Below are positions 20,268 to 36,740 of a stretch of DNA of 64,000 nt, piece by piece. The position numbers and the translations under genes are program-made. Location of the stretch: NCBI GenBank assembly GCA_938034415.1, contig CALHLE010000008.1, positions 1-64,000 on the forward strand. Reading direction: 5' to 3'. The notes under the pieces are model-generated. The model did not search any database and was not told where the DNA came from. It saw only the letters and a list, made by a program, of their open reading frames with translations. Every line of letters begins with the position of its first letter. Position 1 is the stretch's first letter. This DNA is from an uncultured Anaerolineae bacterium (lineage in GTDB: Bacteria > Chloroflexota > Anaerolineae > J036 > Brachytrichaceae).

Positions 20268-20307
20268 AGCGCGCAGCCGAGCAAGAAGCCGGTTGCGCGC
20301 TGTTTTT
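20268..20307 (+). terminator. Intergenic stem-loop with T tract between the SBP and permease genes (attenuator-like)
   Basis: AGCGCGCA (20268-20275) ... TGCGCGCT (20294-20301) then GTTTTTC, 5 nt before ATG 20312. Confidence 0.6.
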
Positions 20308-20311
20308 CATC

Positions 20312-21208
20312 ATGTCGCTGACTACCGGGCCGCAGCAGCCTGCGGCCATCCCGCTCGACCCGACAACGGATCACTCGGCGCAGGGCCGGTTCGTTGACCG
20401 CATGGCGAACTGGCCATGGTGGCTGCTGATCATCGTGTTCTTCGGCGTGCTGATCGCGTGGAATGCGATGACCAGCGAGCTTTACGCCGCAATCTTCAGC
20501 CGGCTGCTGCTGGGCATCGGCGTCACCATCTTCACCACGTTGGTCGCCTACAGCCTGGCCATCGTCATTGGCCTGACCGCCGGCCTAGGCCGCGTGTCGC
20601 AAAATCCGCTTGTCTTCAACGTCGCCACGCTGTACGTGCAGGTCATCCGTGGCGTGCCGATCCTGGTGCAGTTGCTGGTGATCGCGTTCGTCATCGTGCC
20701 CATTGTCATTGACGGCGTCAACCTGCTGGGCAACGCCCTAACGCCGATATTGGGCGCTGATAACTTTCTTTTGCGCACCAAGCCGCAGGATGTGCCATTC
20801 TTGACCCGCAGCATCATCGCGCTGGCCATCGCCTATGGCGGCTTTCAGGCGGAGACCTTTCGCGCCGGCATCCAGTCTATCAGCAAAGGGCAGATGGAGG
20901 CGGCGCGCTCGCTGGGCATGAGCTACTTGCAGGCCATGCGCTACGTCATCCTGCCGCAGGCCGTCCGGCGCGTGCTGCCGCCCTTGGGCAACGACTTCAT
21001 CGCCATGCTGAAGGATTCGTCGCTGGTGTCGGTGCTCGGCGTGCGTGACATCACGCAAGAGGCGCGCCTGTATGCCGCAGCCTCGTTTCGCTTTCTGGAG
21101 ACCTACACGTCGCTGGCCTTCTTGTATCTGGCCATGACCATCGTGCTGTCGCTAGGCGTCAAATGGCTGGAGAACCGCTTGAACAGCGAAGGCCGCGCTC
21201 AAGGCTGA
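20312..21208 (+). CDS. Amino-acid ABC transporter permease (HisM/GlnP type)
   Basis: [58 protein letters not shown]. Confidence 0.93.
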   Translation: MSLTTGPQQPAAIPLDPTTDHSAQGRFVDRMANWPWWLLIIVFFGVLIAWNAMTSELYAAIFSRLLLGIGVTIFTTLVAYSLAIVIGLTAGLGRVSQNPLVFNVATLYVQVIRGVPILVQLLVIAFVIVPIVIDGVNLLGNALTPILGADNFLLRTKPQDVPFLTRSIIALAIAYGGFQAETFRAGIQSISKGQMEAARSLGMSYLQAMRYVILPQAVRRVLPPLGNDFIAMLKDSSLVSVLGVRDITQEARLYAAASFRFLETYTSLAFLYLAMTIVLSLGVKWLENRLNSEGRAQG

Positions 21209-21222
21209 GGAGGATGAGCGCC

Positions 21223-21966
21223 ATGCAGCACGATGAACCGATGATCGTCATCAAGCACCTGGTCAAGCAGTTTGGCAACCTGCGCGCGGTGGACGACGTG
21301 AGTCTAACGGTGGGGCGGGGCAAAGTGACCGTGATCATCGGCCCCAGCGGCAGCGGCAAGAGCACCGTGCTGCGCTGCATCAACCACCTCGAGACCCCCA
21401 CCAGCGGCGAGATCTGGGTGGATGGCATTCACCTCACCCATGACGCGAAGAACATCAACGCCGTGCGGGCCGAGGTGGGCATGGTGTTCCAGCAGTTCAA
21501 CCTCTTCCCGCATCTGACGGTGCTGGAGAACGTGACACTGGCGCAGCGCGTGGTGCGAAAGCGCAGCGAAGCCGAGGCGCGCGACATCGCCATGCAACAG
21601 CTCACCCGCGTCGGCATCCCGGAGAAAGCGAATGCCTATCCCAGCCAACTCAGCGGCGGCCAACAGCAGCGCGTGGCCATCGCGCGTGCCCTGGCCATGA
21701 ATCCGAAGATCATGCTGTTCGACGAGCCGACCAGCGCGCTCGACCCGGAGATGATCAAAGAAGTGCTGGATGTGATGCTGGAGCTGGCGCGCAGCGGCAT
21801 GACCATGGTGGTGGTTACCCACGAGATGGGCTTTGCGCGCAACGCTGCCGACGAGATCGTATTTATGGATCGCGGCCGGATTGTTGAGCAGAACACGCCT
21901 GACGCGTTTTTCACCAACCCGCGTGAGGAGCGCACGCGGGCGTTCCTCAGTCAGATTCTGCGCTGA
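21223..21966 (+). CDS. Amino-acid ABC transporter ATP-binding protein (GlnQ type)
   Basis: Walker [10 protein letters not shown], signature [15 protein letters not shown], Walker [15 protein letters not shown]; start chosen at MQHDEPM. Confidence 0.94.
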   Translation: MQHDEPMIVIKHLVKQFGNLRAVDDVSLTVGRGKVTVIIGPSGSGKSTVLRCINHLETPTSGEIWVDGIHLTHDAKNINAVRAEVGMVFQQFNLFPHLTVLENVTLAQRVVRKRSEAEARDIAMQQLTRVGIPEKANAYPSQLSGGQQQRVAIARALAMNPKIMLFDEPTSALDPEMIKEVLDVMLELARSGMTMVVVTHEMGFARNAADEIVFMDRGRIVEQNTPDAFFTNPREERTRAFLSQILR

Positions 21967-23673
21967 TTACACCAAGCCTTCGTCCAGTGGCCGACGGCCG
22001 AGCTTTTGACGGTTGGCTTCGGCGCGCGCCTCCGGCGTCATCTCGGCCGACGGGTCGGCGAACTGCCGGTAAATCGCCTCGCCGTATTCGGTCGTGCGCA
22101 CCACAACCGGCATGGGCACGGCGTGACCCATGATCAACGCCTGTTGCTTGCTCTCCAGCGATAACAGCACGTTGCGCAGATGCGGCGCGCCGCCGATGCC
22201 GGTGAAGACCGCCCTGATATCTTCCTCGTCGCTTAGTGCACAGGTGATGCGGGTGCCGATCTGGCTCATCACCTCGGCGTCAATTTGGCTGGGGCGTTGA
22301 TCCACAATGAGCAAGGTCACGTTGTATTTGCGCAGCTCGCGCGCAATCGTGCCGAAGATGGTCAAGTCGGCCACGTCCGGCTCCAGGAACTTGTGCGCCT
22401 CTTCGATCGCGATGACGAGTTTCTTGGGCTCCTCTCCGCCCCCGCCCTCTGCGGCTTCCTTCATCTCGACGTAGCGGCGGTGGATGCGCCGGGTGAGGAA
22501 GTTGGCGACGAAGACGTAGGCTGGCAGGTCGTTGCCATAGCGCCCGAATTCCACCACCACGCTCTCGCCACTTATGAGATGGTTCAGCACCCGCTCGGCG
22601 AAATCCTCGGTCACTTTTCGGCGCAAGAAGTCGAACTTCAGCAGCCGGCTAAGCCTGCGCTGTAGGGCGTAGTAGGTGTACTCGGCGATCTTGTTGCTGT
22701 CGAACAATTCCTGCACTTCCTCGGAGACGTCGCTGCTGAGCAGTTGGTGCACCCAGTTGTTGGGAAAGCGGCGCTTGAGCACGTGCAAGGCATTCACCTG
22801 CACATCGTTCAGGTTGAGCACGCCGCGCAGCGTCTCGATGTCTTCTGGCTCGATCTGGTCATAGCCAATGTGCAAGGCGAAATCCGGCCGCGAGCCGCGC
22901 GATTTGGACGACTCCTCGTCCAGCGTCGCGATGACCACCTTGTGGCAGATGGCGTTGAGCTGTTTCAGTCCCTTTAACTTGCGCCCCCCGTCACCTTTGA
23001 GCGTGTACCCGTAGTCGTTGTGCATGTCGAAGATCAACACGCTGGCCAGGTCGCGCCGGATGATGCTGGCAAGCAGCGGCAGGGTGAGGAAGGTCTTGCC
23101 CGTGCCGCTGCGACCAAACACGGCGCTGCTGCGCTCGATCAAGCGTTCCAAATCCAACCTGATCTCGATGCTCTCGTCTTCGACCGAGGCGCCGATGCGA
23201 TATGCGGTGCGCTCGTCAGCGGCGAAGATCTCTCGCACTTCGTCGGGTGTGGAGCGGTAGGCGACAGCGAAATGCGACGGCACGCTCTTCACTGGCTTCG
23301 CTTCGCCCTGGCCTTCCTTCACCAGCATCGGTTTGACGTGCAGCACGCTATAGGCCACTGTGCCGCGGTAGATCTCCAGGCGCGGATTGCCGGGGTCCGG
23401 CGGTGATTGCGCCAGCAGGTCGGCGTCGGTCACGTCGAGCTGAATATCGGTAACCAGGCCGAAGAACTTACGGTCGGTCTGACCCTTGATGGTGACGTAA
23501 GAGCCGGCGGCTACGCCCTCAACGATCAAGTCATCGTCCAGTTTGACGCGAAGGTTGTCGTTGAGCGAACCGCTGATGACGACGCCAAGGCGCGCGGGCG
23601 ATACATCGCGCTGTGGCCGCGCCAAATCGCTTGGCGCGAGGGGGTTGAGTTCTGAGAGTAGATCTGCTGTCAT
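21967..23673 (-). CDS. HerA-like HAS-barrel / P-loop ATPase
   Basis: N-terminal beta-barrel-like region (GSYVTIKGQTDRKFFGLVTDIQLDV), Walker A FGRSGTGKTFLTLPLL, Walker B KLVIAIEEAHKFLEP. Confidence 0.88.
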   Translation of the reverse strand: MTADLLSELNPLAPSDLARPQRDVSPARLGVVISGSLNDNLRVKLDDDLIVEGVAAGSYVTIKGQTDRKFFGLVTDIQLDVTDADLLAQSPPDPGNPRLEIYRGTVAYSVLHVKPMLVKEGQGEAKPVKSVPSHFAVAYRSTPDEVREIFAADERTAYRIGASVEDESIEIRLDLERLIERSSAVFGRSGTGKTFLTLPLLASIIRRDLASVLIFDMHNDYGYTLKGDGGRKLKGLKQLNAICHKVVIATLDEESSKSRGSRPDFALHIGYDQIEPEDIETLRGVLNLNDVQVNALHVLKRRFPNNWVHQLLSSDVSEEVQELFDSNKIAEYTYYALQRRLSRLLKFDFLRRKVTEDFAERVLNHLISGESVVVEFGRYGNDLPAYVFVANFLTRRIHRRYVEMKEAAEGGGGEEPKKLVIAIEEAHKFLEPDVADLTIFGTIARELRKYNVTLLIVDQRPSQIDAEVMSQIGTRITCALSDEEDIRAVFTGIGGAPHLRNVLLSLESKQQALIMGHAVPMPVVVRTTEYGEAIYRQFADPSAEMTPEARAEANRQKLGRRPLDEGLV

Positions 23674-23707
23674 GGCATGTCCTCCTGAAGACGGCGCGAG
23701 GCCAAGG

Positions 23708-24298
23708 TTAGCCTAACCGGCTCAGTAAACTGTCGAGCCGCGCGCTGTCTTTAGCCAGCAGTCGGGCTAGTTCGCGGCCGCACCTGCGCAGAAAGGCTTG
23801 CGGATCGTTGTGCGTCTGAGATGCAAGTCGCAGGCTGGCGGCCAACAGCTCATCGCTCGGTATGTCACGCGCATCCAGCACCAGACGGAAAAAGTCAAGC
23901 TTCTGGGTGAATTCCTTCACCTCGTCTGCGCTGCAACTGAAGACCTCATTGAGCGTGACCGGCGGCTGTGGCGGGAGGGCCTGCCGAATTGCGTGGCCTG
24001 CCTCGTTGCCTTCGCGGTAACCAACGCATAACACGCTGACCTCGATCGGCAGGCGCCGGCTGCGCTGCCAGGCGATCTCCTCGGCCTTCACCAGGTCATC
24101 CTCGGCGATCGACAACATGCGCGTCATGCCGTCGTCCTCGATAAGGATGTCGTAGATCAGCCCGAACACCGTGGCTGCTTTGTGCTGAATGTGCGTCTTG
24201 ACAAATGCGCCGAAGATCGGCACGTCTTCCCTCGGCACGCGCGTGCCGAAGATGAAGGAGCGCGTGTTGGCGCGCAGGATTCTGCCGTTGATTTCCAT
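23708..24298 (-). CDS. HerA-associated protein with HAS-barrel-like N-terminus
   Basis: MEINGRILRANTRSFIFGTRVPREDVPIFGAFVKTHIQHKAATVFGLIYDILIED...; ends 34 bp before the HerA ORF, same strand. Confidence 0.7.
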   Translation of the reverse strand: MEINGRILRANTRSFIFGTRVPREDVPIFGAFVKTHIQHKAATVFGLIYDILIEDDGMTRMLSIAEDDLVKAEEIAWQRSRRLPIEVSVLCVGYREGNEAGHAIRQALPPQPPVTLNEVFSCSADEVKEFTQKLDFFRLVLDARDIPSDELLAASLRLASQTHNDPQAFLRRCGRELARLLAKDSARLDSLLSRLG

Positions 24299-24443
24299 AT
24301 CCGAGTCGAACAATTGTTCTAATTATAGCGCACGCCGACCGGGAATCAAGGGAGGCGCGAGATATGGGCAGGCGCTGCCTGCGTCCATCTGGCCGACTTG
24401 CCTGCGTTGCACCTGAAATGCGAACGGGACGAAAATACAGGGC

Positions 24444-25595
24444 ATGACAGAACACTTCGACGTCATCGTGATCGGCGCCGGCGTGATGGGCAGCGCTGCC
24501 GCTTATCACCTCGCTAAGGATGGCCAACGCACGCTGCTCATCGAGCGCTTCGAGATCGGCCACACCCTCGGCAGCTCACACGGCGAATCGCGCATCTTTC
24601 GCTTCGCCTACAACAACCCCGACTATGCGCGGTTGGCGATGCAGAGCTATCCGCACTGGCGCGCGCTCGAGGCCGATAGCGGCGAGCCATTGTTGGAAGT
24701 CATCGGCGGCCTCGACCTCGCGCACGAGCCGGCGCATCACCCCGACGTGGACGCTGTGGCCGACGCGCTGACTCAGGTTGGCGGGAGGTTCGAGCGGCTG
24801 GACGCCGCGCAAATCAGCGCGCGCTACCCGCAGTGGCGCTTGGGCGACGCGGCGATTGCCGTGTTCTCGCCCGACTCCGGCTTCTTGCGCGCGACGCGCT
24901 GCGTGCAGGCCATGGTCGCGCAAGCTGCCAAACACGGCGCGACGGTGCGCGAGCGCGAGGCGGTCAACGCGATCGCCCCCGGCCGGCCGGTCGAAGTCGT
25001 CACCGACGCCGGTCGATATCGCGCCGACAAATTGATCATCACCGGCGGCGCCTGGATTAACGAGCTGATCCGATACGTCGGCCTGCAGTTGCCGGTGCGC
25101 ATCGAGCAAGAGCAGGTGACGTACTTCACGCCGCTGCGCAACGCCGAGCACTTCCGGCGCGGCCGCTTCCCGATCTTCATCCACTGGCGCAGCCCGATCC
25201 CCGCCTACGGCTTCCCGATGATTGACAAACCGGGGGTCAAAATCGGCTTTCACCATGAGGGATACTTGGTGGATCCCAACGCGCCGCGCATGGCGCGCGA
25301 TGAAACCACCCGGCGGGTGCTCGATTACGCGCGCGCGCATCTGCCCGACGCTGCCGGCGCGCCGTTCGAGCCAACGGCCTGCCTCTATACGACTACGCCC
25401 GATGAGGATTTCGTGATTGACTTCGCGCCGGACTTCGATAACGTGGTGATCTGCTCGGCTTGCAGCGGCCACGGCTTCAAGTTCGGCGCCGGCATTGGCC
25501 GCGCGCTGGCCGACCTGGTGGAGCACGGCGCTACCGAGATGCACATCGGCCATGTGCGGTTGCGCCCATTCGCTACGGGATCCCCAGCTCAATGA
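24444..25595 (+). CDS. solA: FAD-dependent oxidoreductase, sarcosine / N-methyl-tryptophan oxidase type
   Basis: FDVIVIGAGVMGSAAAYHLAKDGQRTLLIERFEIGHTLGSSHGESRIFRFAY; YTTTPDEDFVIDFAPDFDNVVICSACSGHGFKF. Confidence 0.88.
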   Translation: MTEHFDVIVIGAGVMGSAAAYHLAKDGQRTLLIERFEIGHTLGSSHGESRIFRFAYNNPDYARLAMQSYPHWRALEADSGEPLLEVIGGLDLAHEPAHHPDVDAVADALTQVGGRFERLDAAQISARYPQWRLGDAAIAVFSPDSGFLRATRCVQAMVAQAAKHGATVREREAVNAIAPGRPVEVVTDAGRYRADKLIITGGAWINELIRYVGLQLPVRIEQEQVTYFTPLRNAEHFRRGRFPIFIHWRSPIPAYGFPMIDKPGVKIGFHHEGYLVDPNAPRMARDETTRRVLDYARAHLPDAAGAPFEPTACLYTTTPDEDFVIDFAPDFDNVVICSACSGHGFKFGAGIGRALADLVEHGATEMHIGHVRLRPFATGSPAQ

Positions 25596-26084
25596 GGTAG
25601 TAGATCAGGTCAATGTTGCCCGGCGAGTAGCCGAAATTGGTCAGAATTGCGGCGGCTTCGCTGCGGTGTTGCATGTCGTGAAAGACCATGTGCTTCAGGC
25701 AATGCTCCACCGTATGTTGGCGCGTCTGTGGGTTGACCATCGTCGTATAAGTCACGACGCGCGTGAGGTCGCCGTCGTTTGAGCCGGCGATATATTCGCG
25801 CATGTGTCGCTCCTCCGTTTGCCAGCGGGACAGCAGCGCCGACGGGTCGGGGAACTCAACCGGCTTTAGCGCGGCAACGGGTGAAATGCCGTGCCACAGC
25901 CGCATGCGCCAGGCTCACTCGAAATTCAAGATGGGAACGAGCGTGCCGCGCAAACTGCCTGCGCTGAAGCTGGGGGGTGAGGTGCGGCGAATTGCTCGCC
26001 GCTCAACTGAGCGGCTCGGTCGAGGATGCGCCGGTTGGCCCAGTAGTTGTAATCGAGCAATAGCGCAAGGTCTTTGGCGTTCAT
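25573..26084 (-). pseudogene. DinB-family protein disrupted by a frameshift and an in-frame stop
   Basis: MNAKDLALLLDYNYWANRRILDRAAQLSGEQFAAPHP / (frameshift near G6 25972-25977) SFSAGSLRGTLVPILNFE*AWRMRLWHG...; the TGA (25917-25915) falls where DinB proteins have Trp. Confidence 0.75.
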
Positions 26085-26186
26085 GCGGCTACTCTATCAC
26101 TCATCTTTGCTTGCGCAACGACTTTGCAAATGACATCGCGCGCAAGTAGAACAGTGCTTCGCCCCGCATGCCGATAGAATGCGCCT

Positions 26187-30110
<3,924 letters not shown>

Positions 30111-30163
30111 ACCGACAAGGCGCGGCGTCTGCCGCAGCGAGCGGCGTTGTGCGGCCGTCTCGC

Positions 30164-31333
30164 TCAGATGCGCTGGCCCGAATCGAAGAGTCGCGCGTGC
30201 TCGGCGAGGGCGAACCGGTCGGTCATGCCCGCGATGTAATCACACACGGCCCGGCCGAGCGACAGACGCTCGATCTGATGGCGCGCGCTCTCGGGCATGT
30301 TGCGCGGCTCCTTCGTGTATGCCCGAAAGAGGTCGCTGACAACGCGCTCAGCTTGCCTGGCCATGCGCAGGACATGCGGATGATCGTATACGCGCTCGTG
30401 CAGAAAGCGCTTCAGTTCTCGGTTCATCTGCTCCGCCTCGGCCGAGTAGCCGACCAGCGGCGCCGGCCAGCGGCGCACATCATCCACGCCGACCCGTGAG
30501 CCGTGCCGCGCCAGCAATGCCTCAATGCGGCGCGAACTCTCCACCAGTAGATCGGTCACAACGAGGTCAATCAACCTGCGAATGATGCGGTGACGCTTGA
30601 TGTCGGTGAAGGCCGCCTCGCCATCTACCTGCGCCGCTTCGCTAGCGCGTTGCCACCAGGCCAGCGCCTTCACGTCCTCTTCGCCGACCAGTCCGGCGCG
30701 CAGCGCGTCGTCCAGGTCGTGCGCGTTGTAGGCCAGCTCGTCCACGATGGCGGCGATCTGCGCTTCGAGCGTGCCGCGCAATTCCGGCCAGTAGTCGGGT
30801 GGCGCTTCGACGGGCAGGACGTCTGCATTGTGTTTGAGGATGCCCTCTCGAAATTCATGGGTGAGGTTGAGGCCGGGGAAGTCGGGATAGCGGCGCTCCA
30901 GCTCGGTGATGATGCGGAAGCTTTGCCGGTTGTGATCAAAGCCGCCTTCCGAAGCCATCAGCGCATTTAACGCGCGCTCGCCGGAATGGCCGAAGGGTGG
31001 GTGACCCAGATCGTGCGCCAGACAAATGCCCTCCACCAGGTCTTCGTTTGCGCCGAGCGCGCGCGCGATGGTGCGGCCGATCTGCGCTACCTCCAACGTG
31101 TGTGTGATGCGGGTGCGGTAGTAATCGCCTTCGGTCGTCACGAAGACTTGCGTCTTACCCTGCAGGCGGCGGAACGCGGTGGTGTGCAGGATGCGTTCGC
31201 GGTCGCGCTGGAAGGCGGTGCGGTACGCCGCTTCTGGCTCAGGGTGCTGCCGCCCGCGCGATGCGGCGCTTTTCATCGCATAGGGCGCGAGCGTCAATGC
31301 CTCGAGCTGTTCGAGTTCTTCGCGCGTTCGCAT
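30164..31333 (-). CDS. dGTPase-like HD-domain hydrolase
   Basis: FRRLQGKTQVFVTTEGDYYRTRITHTLEVAQIGRTIARALG...EGICLAHDLGHPPFGHSGERAL. Confidence 0.93.
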   Translation of the reverse strand: MRTREELEQLEALTLAPYAMKSAASRGRQHPEPEAAYRTAFQRDRERILHTTAFRRLQGKTQVFVTTEGDYYRTRITHTLEVAQIGRTIARALGANEDLVEGICLAHDLGHPPFGHSGERALNALMASEGGFDHNRQSFRIITELERRYPDFPGLNLTHEFREGILKHNADVLPVEAPPDYWPELRGTLEAQIAAIVDELAYNAHDLDDALRAGLVGEEDVKALAWWQRASEAAQVDGEAAFTDIKRHRIIRRLIDLVVTDLLVESSRRIEALLARHGSRVGVDDVRRWPAPLVGYSAEAEQMNRELKRFLHERVYDHPHVLRMARQAERVVSDLFRAYTKEPRNMPESARHQIERLSLGRAVCDYIAGMTDRFALAEHARLFDSGQRI

Positions 31334-31343
31334 GGATAGAAAA

Positions 31344-31381
31344 TAAAAACCCCTCGCAGGGCGCGCGCCCTGCGAGGGGTT
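31344..31381 (-). terminator. Intrinsic terminator of dnaK
   Basis: Perfect 32-bp palindrome acccctcgcagggcgcgcgccctgcgaggggt, followed on the minus strand by TTTTTATTTTC. Confidence 0.85.
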
Positions 31382-31389
31382 GAAGCGGC

Positions 31390-33276
<1,887 letters not shown>

Positions 33277-33445
33277 CTTCTCTTCCTCCACACTTTCACT
33301 TCACGCGACGATTTCGCGAAGGTTTCTCCGCTTGAGACGCCCTTAACCTTACGCACAGGCCGTTAGAGATATAACGGCTTCGCGTTAGCGTTGTGTTAGC
33401 AGGCTGGGACAGCTCGCAGAGGCGTTGAGCTACCGCCTCCGTCGC

Positions 33446-34204
<759 letters not shown>

Positions 34205-34274
34205 AGCTCAGCGATCGGTTCTGCAACTTCAAACTGGCGTCTTGTGCAAAGCCCCGCAGGACGTGAACTTGGGG

Positions 34275-35489
34275 TTACCTTCCTACACTCAATCGCGCTT
34301 CCAAGCGCTGGCTGAAGGCAGACATGAGATAGCAGAATACGCCATAGACCAGCGCGACGAACAGGTACACCTCGGCTTGCAGTCCAAGGAAGTCCGGCTG
34401 GGCGAGCACCGCCTTGGCGATGCCCATCAAGTCGAGCAGGCCGACGATGACCACGAGCGAGGTGTCCTTGAACAAGGCGATGAACTGTCCGACCAGGATC
34501 GGGATGACGGCTTTGAGCGCCTGAGGCAGGATGATGAGCAGCATCATCTTCCAGGTGTTCAAGCCCAGCGCACGCGCCGCTTCGTACTGCCCACGCGGGA
34601 TGGCTTGCAAGCCGCCGCGCACGTTCTCGGCCAGGTAGGCCGCGCTGAACAAGACGATGCCGGCCATCGCCCGCACCACGCGGTCAATGGTCACGCCGGG
34701 CAGGAAGAGCGGCAGCATGAGCTGAGCCATGAACAACACGGTGATGAGCGGCACGCCGCGGATGACCTCGATGTAGATCACGCAAAGCGCGCGCACGATC
34801 GGCAGGCTGGACTGCCGGCCCAGCGCAAGCAGCACCCCCAGCGGGAAGGAGAACACGATGCCCACCACGGTGAGCAGCAGGGTGAGCAGCAAGCCGCCCC
34901 ACAGATTAGTGGTCACCAAGGGCAGCGGCCCGTCTGCGCCGCCGAAGCCGCTGATCAGCAGGATGACGAGCGGGAAATAGACCACCCAGCCGATGATGCT
35001 GATGCGTTGTAGCTGCGCGCCGCGCCAGCGGCTGAGCGCAAAGCCGACCGCGCCAGCGACGCCGACGATGAGCAGCGCGACGCGCGCTTCGTCCTGTGCG
35101 AGGATGGCCAGGAGAAACGGCAGCGCGCCAAAAGCGATTGCGCCGGCGCGCTGGTTGCGTCCCCAGATGCCCCAGGACAGCCCGATCAACAAGGCCAGCA
35201 AGATCACACAGGCCCAGGCGCGCCATGTCGCAGCCGCCGGATATTGCCCGACCATGAACAGCCGCAGGTTGGTCGTGATGACCTCCCAGCGCGCCTGCGT
35301 GAATGCCCATTCCAGAAAGCCGCGCAGCAACAGGACGACGATGGCGCTAAAAATCACCGTCAACAGCGCGTTGTACCAGGTGCTAAATAGGTTCTTGCGC
35401 AGCCAGCCCAGCGCCGTGTAGCGCTCGGTTGGCGGCGGTAGCACCTCGGCGCGCGAGGGAAGCGAAGGGGTGGTCGCGCTCATCGTCAT
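34275..35489 (-). CDS. Amino-acid ABC transporter permease (AapM type)
   Basis: True start at MTMSATTPSLPSRAEVL (35489), ATGA overlap with the upstream permease; EVIRGVPLITVLFM; EAARALGLNTWKMMLLIILPQALKAVIPILVGQFIALFKDTSL. Confidence 0.9.
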   Translation of the reverse strand: MTMSATTPSLPSRAEVLPPPTERYTALGWLRKNLFSTWYNALLTVIFSAIVVLLLRGFLEWAFTQARWEVITTNLRLFMVGQYPAAATWRAWACVILLALLIGLSWGIWGRNQRAGAIAFGALPFLLAILAQDEARVALLIVGVAGAVGFALSRWRGAQLQRISIIGWVVYFPLVILLISGFGGADGPLPLVTTNLWGGLLLTLLLTVVGIVFSFPLGVLLALGRQSSLPIVRALCVIYIEVIRGVPLITVLFMAQLMLPLFLPGVTIDRVVRAMAGIVLFSAAYLAENVRGGLQAIPRGQYEAARALGLNTWKMMLLIILPQALKAVIPILVGQFIALFKDTSLVVIVGLLDLMGIAKAVLAQPDFLGLQAEVYLFVALVYGVFCYLMSAFSQRLEARLSVGR

Positions 35490-36682
35490 CGCTCCACCAA
35501 CCGCACGCGGCGGTTGTACCAGTTCATCAATAACGAAGTGAGCAGGCTGACTGACAAATACACGCCCATGACGACCACGATCATTTCCACAGCCCGGCCG
35601 GTCTGGTTGATGATGGTGCCCGATACGGCGAACAGGTCGGGATAGCCGATCGCCACGGCCAGCGAGGAGTTCTTCGTCAGGTTCAGATACTGGCTGGTGA
35701 GCGGAGGGATGATGACCCGCAATGCCTGAGGGAACACCACCAATTGCAAGGTGCGCCGGCCGTTCAGCCCCAATGCGCGCGCTGCCTCTACTTGCCCCTT
35801 CGGCACCGACTGGATGCCGGCGCGCACGACTTCGCCGATGAAGGCCGCAGTGTAGATCACCAGGCCGATCAGCAGCGCCATAAACTCCGGCGTCAACACC
35901 AGCCCGCCGCGAAAGTTGAACGCGGCGATCTGCGGCGTGGTGATCGTCAGCGGCGGCTGCGGCAGGGCGAGCCACCCGATCACGGCTATGGCCGCAAACG
36001 TGCCCAGCGCCGGCAGCACGATCGGCTTAGGTCGCCCGCTGCGCTCTTGCCAGAGGCGCAGCCCGGTCGCCGCCAAGGCGGCCGAGCCTACCGCGGCGAT
36101 GATGATATAGAGGTAGATCGGCCAGGTCTCCGTTGGCTCGCCCCACGGCATGGCCACGCCGCGATTGCTCAGGTAAATCGGCCCCAGGCTGATGGCTTGC
36201 CGCGCACGCGGCAATTTCAGGAAGAAGGCCGTGTAAATGAAGATGAGCAGCACCAGCAACGGCACGTTGCGCATCAGCTCGATAAACAACCAGGCCAGCC
36301 GGTTGACCAGCCAGTTGCTGGAGAGCCGGGCGATGCCGACGATGACGCCGAGCACCGTCGCCAAGACGATGCCCAGCACGCTGACGAGCAGCGTGTTGAG
36401 CAAGCCGACGAGCAATGCGCGGGCGAAGGTATCGGCGTTGGTGTAGCGGATGAGCGATTCGCCGATGTCAAAGCCGGCAGCGTTGTCGAGGAAGCCGAAG
36501 CCCAGCGCGATGCCCTGGCGCTGCAACGAGGCGGCCATGTTTTGGACTAGGACGAAGGCCAGGCCGGCGACAATGGCCAGGACGATGAGCTGCGCGGCAA
36601 ACTGGATGAAGCGATCGTCGCGCCAAAACGCGCGGCTCATCCTCGGCGGCGAGTCGGGAGGTGGAAGCGGAACGTTCGCCAT
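35486..36682 (-). CDS. Amino-acid ABC transporter permease (AapQ type)
   Basis: Start MANVPLPPPDSPPRMSRAFWRDDRF; ELMRNVPLLVLLIFIYTAF; EAARALGLNGRRTLQLVVFPQALRVIIPPLTSQYLNLTKNSSLA. Confidence 0.9.
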   Translation of the reverse strand: MANVPLPPPDSPPRMSRAFWRDDRFIQFAAQLIVLAIVAGLAFVLVQNMAASLQRQGIALGFGFLDNAAGFDIGESLIRYTNADTFARALLVGLLNTLLVSVLGIVLATVLGVIVGIARLSSNWLVNRLAWLFIELMRNVPLLVLLIFIYTAFFLKLPRARQAISLGPIYLSNRGVAMPWGEPTETWPIYLYIIIAAVGSAALAATGLRLWQERSGRPKPIVLPALGTFAAIAVIGWLALPQPPLTITTPQIAAFNFRGGLVLTPEFMALLIGLVIYTAAFIGEVVRAGIQSVPKGQVEAARALGLNGRRTLQLVVFPQALRVIIPPLTSQYLNLTKNSSLAVAIGYPDLFAVSGTIINQTGRAVEMIVVVMGVYLSVSLLTSLLMNWYNRRVRLVER

Positions 36683-36740
36683 ACCTTGGGGCGCAGTTAT
36701 AGCCAGTTTCGGCGAATTCGCAACATCCCAGCGCTGCCAA

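Noticed and set aside
19292-20374. 360-aa minus-strand ORF
   Set aside because: Antisense to the substrate-binding protein gene, which has a lipobox, RBS and domain match.
26100-26186. Possible cobalamin or SAM riboswitch upstream of metH
   Set aside because: The interval is under 90 nt and shows no recognisable B12-box or SAM-box core.
33277-33400. CIRCE or HAIR heat-shock operator upstream of dnaK
   Set aside because: No TTAGCACTC-N9-GAGTGCTAA or CTTGAGT-N7-ACTCAAG match by eye; other repeats are reported separately.
35490-35975. N-terminal 162 residues of the 566-aa track ORF 34275-35975
   Set aside because: Out-of-frame read-through of the upstream permease; the real start is the ATG at 35489.
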